From positions 1-8,249 of the forward strand of contig JANQMT010000023.1 in assembly GCA_028279945.1 (NCBI GenBank): a DNA stretch of 8,249 bases, in the 5' to 3' direction. The notes beneath the pieces were generated by a model. That model was not told the origin of the DNA and ran no database searches. It saw nothing but the letters and a program-made list of their open reading frames with translations. A program made the position numbers and the translations under genes. How positions within the stretch are numbered: the stretch's first letter is position 1; every line of letters begins with the position of its first letter. Source of the DNA: JAKSCF01 sp028279945 (GTDB lineage: Bacteria; Bacillota; Clostridia; Peptostreptococcales; JAAYPU01). Shown in pieces: positions 5,777-8,249 of this stretch.

Positions 5777-7438
5777 ATGTTATTAACAGGTGCTGATATC
5801 ATAATTGAATGTTTAAAAGAACAAAAGGTAGATACAATATTTGGATACCCGGGAGCTGCTGTCCTTCATATCTATGATGCATTGTATAAAAACAAAAAAC
5901 ATATACAGCACGTACTCACTGCACATGAACAAGGAGCAGCACATGCAGCAGATGGTTATGCAAGATCGACAGGTAAAGTTGGTGTCTGTATTGCAACTTC
6001 TGGGCCAGGTGCAACGAATCTAGTCACAGGTATTGCTACAGCTTATATGGATTCTATCCCAATGGTTGTTATAACAGGCAATGTGCCTAAACATCTGCTT
6101 GGCAAAGATAGTTTTCAGGAAGTAGATATTACAGGTATTACAGCGCCTATCACCAAGCATAGCTATATTGTAGATAACGCTGAAGAATTAGCAGATATTA
6201 CAAGAGATGCTTTTATTATTGCCAAGTCCGGTCGACCTGGTCCGGTACTGATTGATATTCCAAAAGATGTGGCCATTGATAAAGCGGAATATATACCCAA
6301 AATAATAGATGTTCAAAAAATTAATGATAATATAACAGAAGACTCTTTATTCACAGCACTAAATCTAATACAGGAATCGAAGAAACCCTTTATATACGTG
6401 GGTGGCGGCGTTGTCCGTTCAGACGCTTCAAAAGAACTTCTAACCTTTGCTGAAAAAGTGAATGCACCCGTAACATCCAGTTTAATGGGATTAGGGTCAT
6501 TCCCTGGGGATCATGAACTATTCACAGGCATGATCGGAATGCATGGTACCAAAACATCAAATCTAGGCGTCATGGAATGTGATTTAATTATAGCCATAGG
6601 CGCCAGATTCAGTGACCGTGTTGTTGGAAATCTAGCCAAATTTGCTCCAAAAGCAAAAGTGCTTCACATGGATATTGATCCGGCTGAAATTAATAAAAAT
6701 ATGCCTACCCACCATCATATCATTGGTGATGCCAAAGAAATCCTTAAACGACTGAACGATAGAATCCTTTCCAAGCATCGACCTGATTGGATTAATAAAA
6801 TAAAAAATTACAAAGAAAAGTATCCATTAGAATACAATGGTACAGGACTCAAAGCCCAATATATCATTGAAAAATTAAGTGAATTGACAGATGACAATAC
6901 CATTATTACAACTGAAGTGGGCCAACATCAAATGTGGACAGCACAACACTATACCTTTACCCGACCAAAAGAGCTGCTAACATCCGGCGGCCTTGGAACA
7001 ATGGGATACGGGCTGGGTGCGGCAATAGGTGCACAAATAGCGAATCCTAAAAGTAAAGTCATCAACATCGCCGGAGACGGTTGTTTTAAAATGAATCTTA
7101 TAGAGCTGGCTACAGCCGTTAATTATAATCTTCCTATTATTATTCTACTTATAGATAATAATGTATTGGGAATGGTTAAACAGTGGCAAGCATTATTCTT
7201 TGACCAAAGATACTCTGAAACAACCCTCGATCATACAACCAACTTTGTAGGCCTAGCCGAGAATTTTGGTATGAAGGGATATGCCATCCACCATAAGAAA
7301 GATGTAGAAACAATTCTGCAAAAAGCGCTCAATAGTCATGAGCCTGTACTCATTCATTGTAAAATCCCTTCCGATGAAAAAGTATTTCCTATGGTTGCAC
7401 CAGGCCAAGCTATTAATGCTTTGATAACAGAGGATTAA
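5777..7438 (+). CDS. ilvB: Acetolactate (acetohydroxyacid) synthase, large catalytic subunit
   Basis: The enzyme joins two pyruvates, or pyruvate and 2-oxobutyrate, in the first common step of valine/leucine and isoleucine synthesis, using thiamine diphosphate, Mg2+ and FAD. The 553 residues are a complete catalytic subunit, slightly short for the family. The N-terminal ThDP domain carries GYPGAAVLHIYDAL (23-36) and the catalytic glutamate E51 in HEQGAAH. The central domain has GARFSDRV, typical of the biosynthetic FAD-containing form rather than the catabolic AlsS type. The C-terminal domain has the ThDP/Mg motif GDG at 433-435 through NN at 461-462, then VKQWQALFF. The ATG has AAGGAG eight bases upstream (5763-5768). 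Expression is controlled by the T-box just before it. No ilvN, ilvC, ilvD or leu gene follows in the window, so the regulatory subunit must be elsewhere or absent. Confidence 0.97.
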   Translation: MLLTGADIIIECLKEQKVDTIFGYPGAAVLHIYDALYKNKKHIQHVLTAHEQGAAHAADGYARSTGKVGVCIATSGPGATNLVTGIATAYMDSIPMVVITGNVPKHLLGKDSFQEVDITGITAPITKHSYIVDNAEELADITRDAFIIAKSGRPGPVLIDIPKDVAIDKAEYIPKIIDVQKINDNITEDSLFTALNLIQESKKPFIYVGGGVVRSDASKELLTFAEKVNAPVTSSLMGLGSFPGDHELFTGMIGMHGTKTSNLGVMECDLIIAIGARFSDRVVGNLAKFAPKAKVLHMDIDPAEINKNMPTHHHIIGDAKEILKRLNDRILSKHRPDWINKIKNYKEKYPLEYNGTGLKAQYIIEKLSELTDDNTIITTEVGQHQMWTAQHYTFTRPKELLTSGGLGTMGYGLGAAIGAQIANPKSKVINIAGDGCFKMNLIELATAVNYNLPIIILLIDNNVLGMVKQWQALFFDQRYSETTLDHTTNFVGLAENFGMKGYAIHHKKDVETILQKALNSHEPVLIHCKIPSDEKVFPMVAPGQAINALITED

Positions 7439-7453
7439 AAAATATCTCTGTTA
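7425..7453 (+). other. Inverted repeat across the ilvB stop codon
   Basis: TAACAGAG (7425-7432) and CTCTGTTA (7446-7453) form a perfect 8-bp stem with a 13-base loop that includes the TAA stop. It is followed by AATATGGGC rather than a U-tract, so it is a poor intrinsic terminator. It may still mark the 3' end of the ilvB message. Elsewhere in the 172-base gap to the next gene I see only the promoter at 7523-7551 and a ribosome binding site. Confidence 0.3.
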
Positions 7454-7522
7454 AATATGGGCTGCCTTTTGTCATAATTATTGATTAAAACAAGAAATTA
7501 ATTTATTATATTATTAGTGAGA

Positions 7523-7551
7523 TTGTACGAAAAATTGTAACTTGTTAATAT
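7523..7551 (+). promoter_or_regulatory. Candidate sigma-A promoter for the coiled-coil gene pair
   Basis: TTGTAC (7523-7528), 17 bases, then TAATAT (7546-7551), with TG one base before the -10 as in extended -10 promoters. Transcription would start near 7558, about 53 bases before the TTG start codon. This would make the coiled-coil pair independent of the ilvB T-box. Confidence 0.55.
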
Positions 7552-7610
7552 ATAACTTAAAGAAAAACATAAATTATAGTATAAGGCTTTAGATAAAGGA
7601 GGGAGAGTCT

Positions 7611-7946
7611 TTGAATAATGAAGAGAAAATATTTGACCTAATGACTCAAATGTATTCTGAGATTAGAGGAATAAAAACTGATGTTTCCACTTTGAAAACT
7701 GACGTTTCTACTTTGAAAACTGACGTCTCTACTTTGAAAACTGATGTTTCTACTTTAAAAACTGACGTCTCTACTTTAAAAACGGAAATGAAAAATGTAA
7801 GCAATACTGTCGTAAAAATTGAGAATGAGCAAAGGGTTAAATTTGGAGCTTTATTTGATGGTTATACCCAAAACTCTGCAAAATTAGACCGTATCGAAAT
7901 GGAAGTATCTCGTCAAGAAGAGATTATTTTAAGAAAAATCAAGTAA
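7611..7946 (+). CDS. Small coiled-coil protein with five exact-length heptad repeats
   Basis: The product is 111 residues and begins at a TTG codon. AAAGGAGGG (7595-7603) lies at ideal spacing, and the next in-frame ATG is ten codons on with no site of its own. Residues 22-56 are five tandem copies of KTDVSTL, a perfect heptad periodicity that predicts a rod-like coiled coil. The C-terminal half (about residues 60-111) is acidic and basic in alternation, contains ALFDGYTQNSAKLDRIE, and is also predicted helical. There is no signal peptide, membrane segment or catalytic motif. Similar short proteins with variable numbers of such heptads are, to my knowledge, common in Clostridia, with no established function. 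Oligomerisation is an inference from the heptads. It is followed 37 bases later by a paralogue, probably in the same transcript. Confidence 0.85.
   Translation: MNNEEKIFDLMTQMYSEIRGIKTDVSTLKTDVSTLKTDVSTLKTDVSTLKTDVSTLKTEMKNVSNTVVKIENEQRVKFGALFDGYTQNSAKLDRIEMEVSRQEEIILRKIK
7674..7778 (+). repeat. Five in-frame 21-bp tandem repeats
   Basis: Units start at 7674, 7695, 7716, 7737 and 7758, each 21 bp, with consensus AAAACTGAYGTYTCTACTTT plus G or A. A sixth partial unit begins at 7779. Differences between units are nearly all synonymous third-position changes (GAT/GAC, GTT/GTC, TCC/TCT, TTG/TTA), so each unit encodes the same heptad. Gain or loss of a unit would keep the frame and change rod length by one heptad. 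Confidence 0.97.
7797..7939 (+). repeat. Direct repeat, copy 1 (shared C-terminal coding module)
   Basis: This 143-bp segment recurs at 8107-8249, 310 bp downstream, with nine differences that I count by eye. It encodes the C-terminal half of the first coiled-coil protein. Copy 2 runs off the window end, so the true repeat may be longer. Confidence 0.93.
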
Positions 7947-7983
7947 AATTTCCTTATGAAAATACTATGAGGGGGATTGATTC

Positions 7984-8249
7984 ATGACAGATAGAGAATT
8001 ATTAGAACTTATTGCCGCAAAAGTTGGCAGTATGGAAAATGAATTTATTCAATTTAAAAAACAAACAAACTCTAAGCTTGATGAGTTAAAAAATGAAGTG
8101 AAAGATGTCAGTAATACTGTCGTAAAAATTGAGAATGAGCAAAAGGTTAAATTTGAAGCTTTATTTGATGGTTATACCCAAAACTCTGCAAAATTGGACC
8201 GAATAGAAAAAGAAGTATCTCGTCAAGAAGAGATTATTTTAAGAAAAAT
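7984..8249 (+). CDS. Second small coiled-coil protein, paralogue of the preceding gene (3' end beyond window)
   Basis: An ATG at 7984 follows GAGGGGG (7969-7975) nine bases upstream and opens a frame that stays open for 88 codons to the window end. The first roughly 40 residues (MTDRELLELIAAKVGSMENE, then a Lys/Gln-rich helix with KLDELKNEVKDV) differ from the upstream protein and lack its heptad array. From VSNTVVKIENEQ onward it is nearly identical to the C-terminal half of the first protein, ending in VSRQEEIILRK at the window edge. By alignment with that copy, the stop probably falls within about ten bases past the window. The prediction is a short helical, coiled-coil cytoplasmic protein of unknown function that might pair with its neighbour. 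Same-strand spacing of 37 bases suggests co-transcription. Confidence 0.85.
   Translation, partial: MTDRELLELIAAKVGSMENEFIQFKKQTNSKLDELKNEVKDVSNTVVKIENEQKVKFEALFDGYTQNSAKLDRIEKEVSRQEEIILRK
8107..8249 (+). repeat. Direct repeat, copy 2 (shared C-terminal coding module)
   Basis: This is the second copy of the module at 7797-7939. The differences include both synonymous and amino-acid-changing ones (for example Arg to Lys, Gly to Glu and Met to Lys), showing a recent but not immediate duplication or ongoing gene conversion. It is cut by the window end. Confidence 0.93.

Noticed and set aside
7425..7453. Intrinsic terminator after ilvB
   Set aside because: The stem is only 8 bp, overlaps the stop codon and has no following U-tract, so I list it only as an inverted repeat.
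7674..7778. CRISPR array
   Set aside because: The 21-bp units are directly contiguous with no spacers and lie in frame within a gene; they encode protein heptads.

Overview
The window looks like chromosomal DNA of a low-GC, endospore-forming Firmicute, most likely a member of the Clostridia. The evidence is AT-rich DNA, strong AAGGAGG-type ribosome binding sites, TTG start codons, a tRNA-sensing T-box leader, and the sporulation-associated trio prkA-yhbH-spoVR. I cannot name the genus from sequence alone.

Layout. Positions 1-401 are AT-rich with no convincing gene; two hairpins lie just past the end of spoVR. On the minus strand, read right to left, is a three-gene cluster: prkA (5017-3089, AAA+ PrkA/YeaG protein), yhbH (2979-1804, YeaH/YhbH-type von Willebrand A-like protein) and spoVR (1793-402, SpoVR/YcgB family). 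The divergent intergenic region 5018-5776 is almost wholly regulatory. Its left part is an elaborate minus-strand RNA leader in front of prkA (about 5238-5019). Its right part is a classical sigma-A promoter and a T-box leader in front of ilvB. On the plus strand follow ilvB (5777-7438, acetolactate synthase large subunit) and, from a promoter of their own, two small coiled-coil genes (7611-7946, and one starting at 7984 and cut by the window end). The second is a close paralogue of the first in its C-terminal half.

How it works together. PrkA, YhbH and SpoVR occur together in many bacteria and act in sporulation or in starvation and stress responses. Here they are probably one operon with a single upstream promoter and leader. 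The ilvB T-box carries a GUA (valine) specifier codon, so ilvB is predicted to be transcribed when uncharged valine tRNA accumulates, which fits a valine/isoleucine/leucine biosynthesis enzyme. No ilvN regulatory subunit gene follows.

The most interesting element is the prkA leader. On the minus strand a 19-bp helix, a 7-bp helix and an 11-bp helix stack into a long rod around a branched tip. The 3' strand of the outer helix can instead pair with a downstream copy of the 5' strand (11 of 12 bases identical) to form a 12-bp hairpin just before the Shine-Dalgarno. These mutually exclusive pairings are the layout expected of a riboswitch-type expression platform, and I do not recognise the RNA as a known class.
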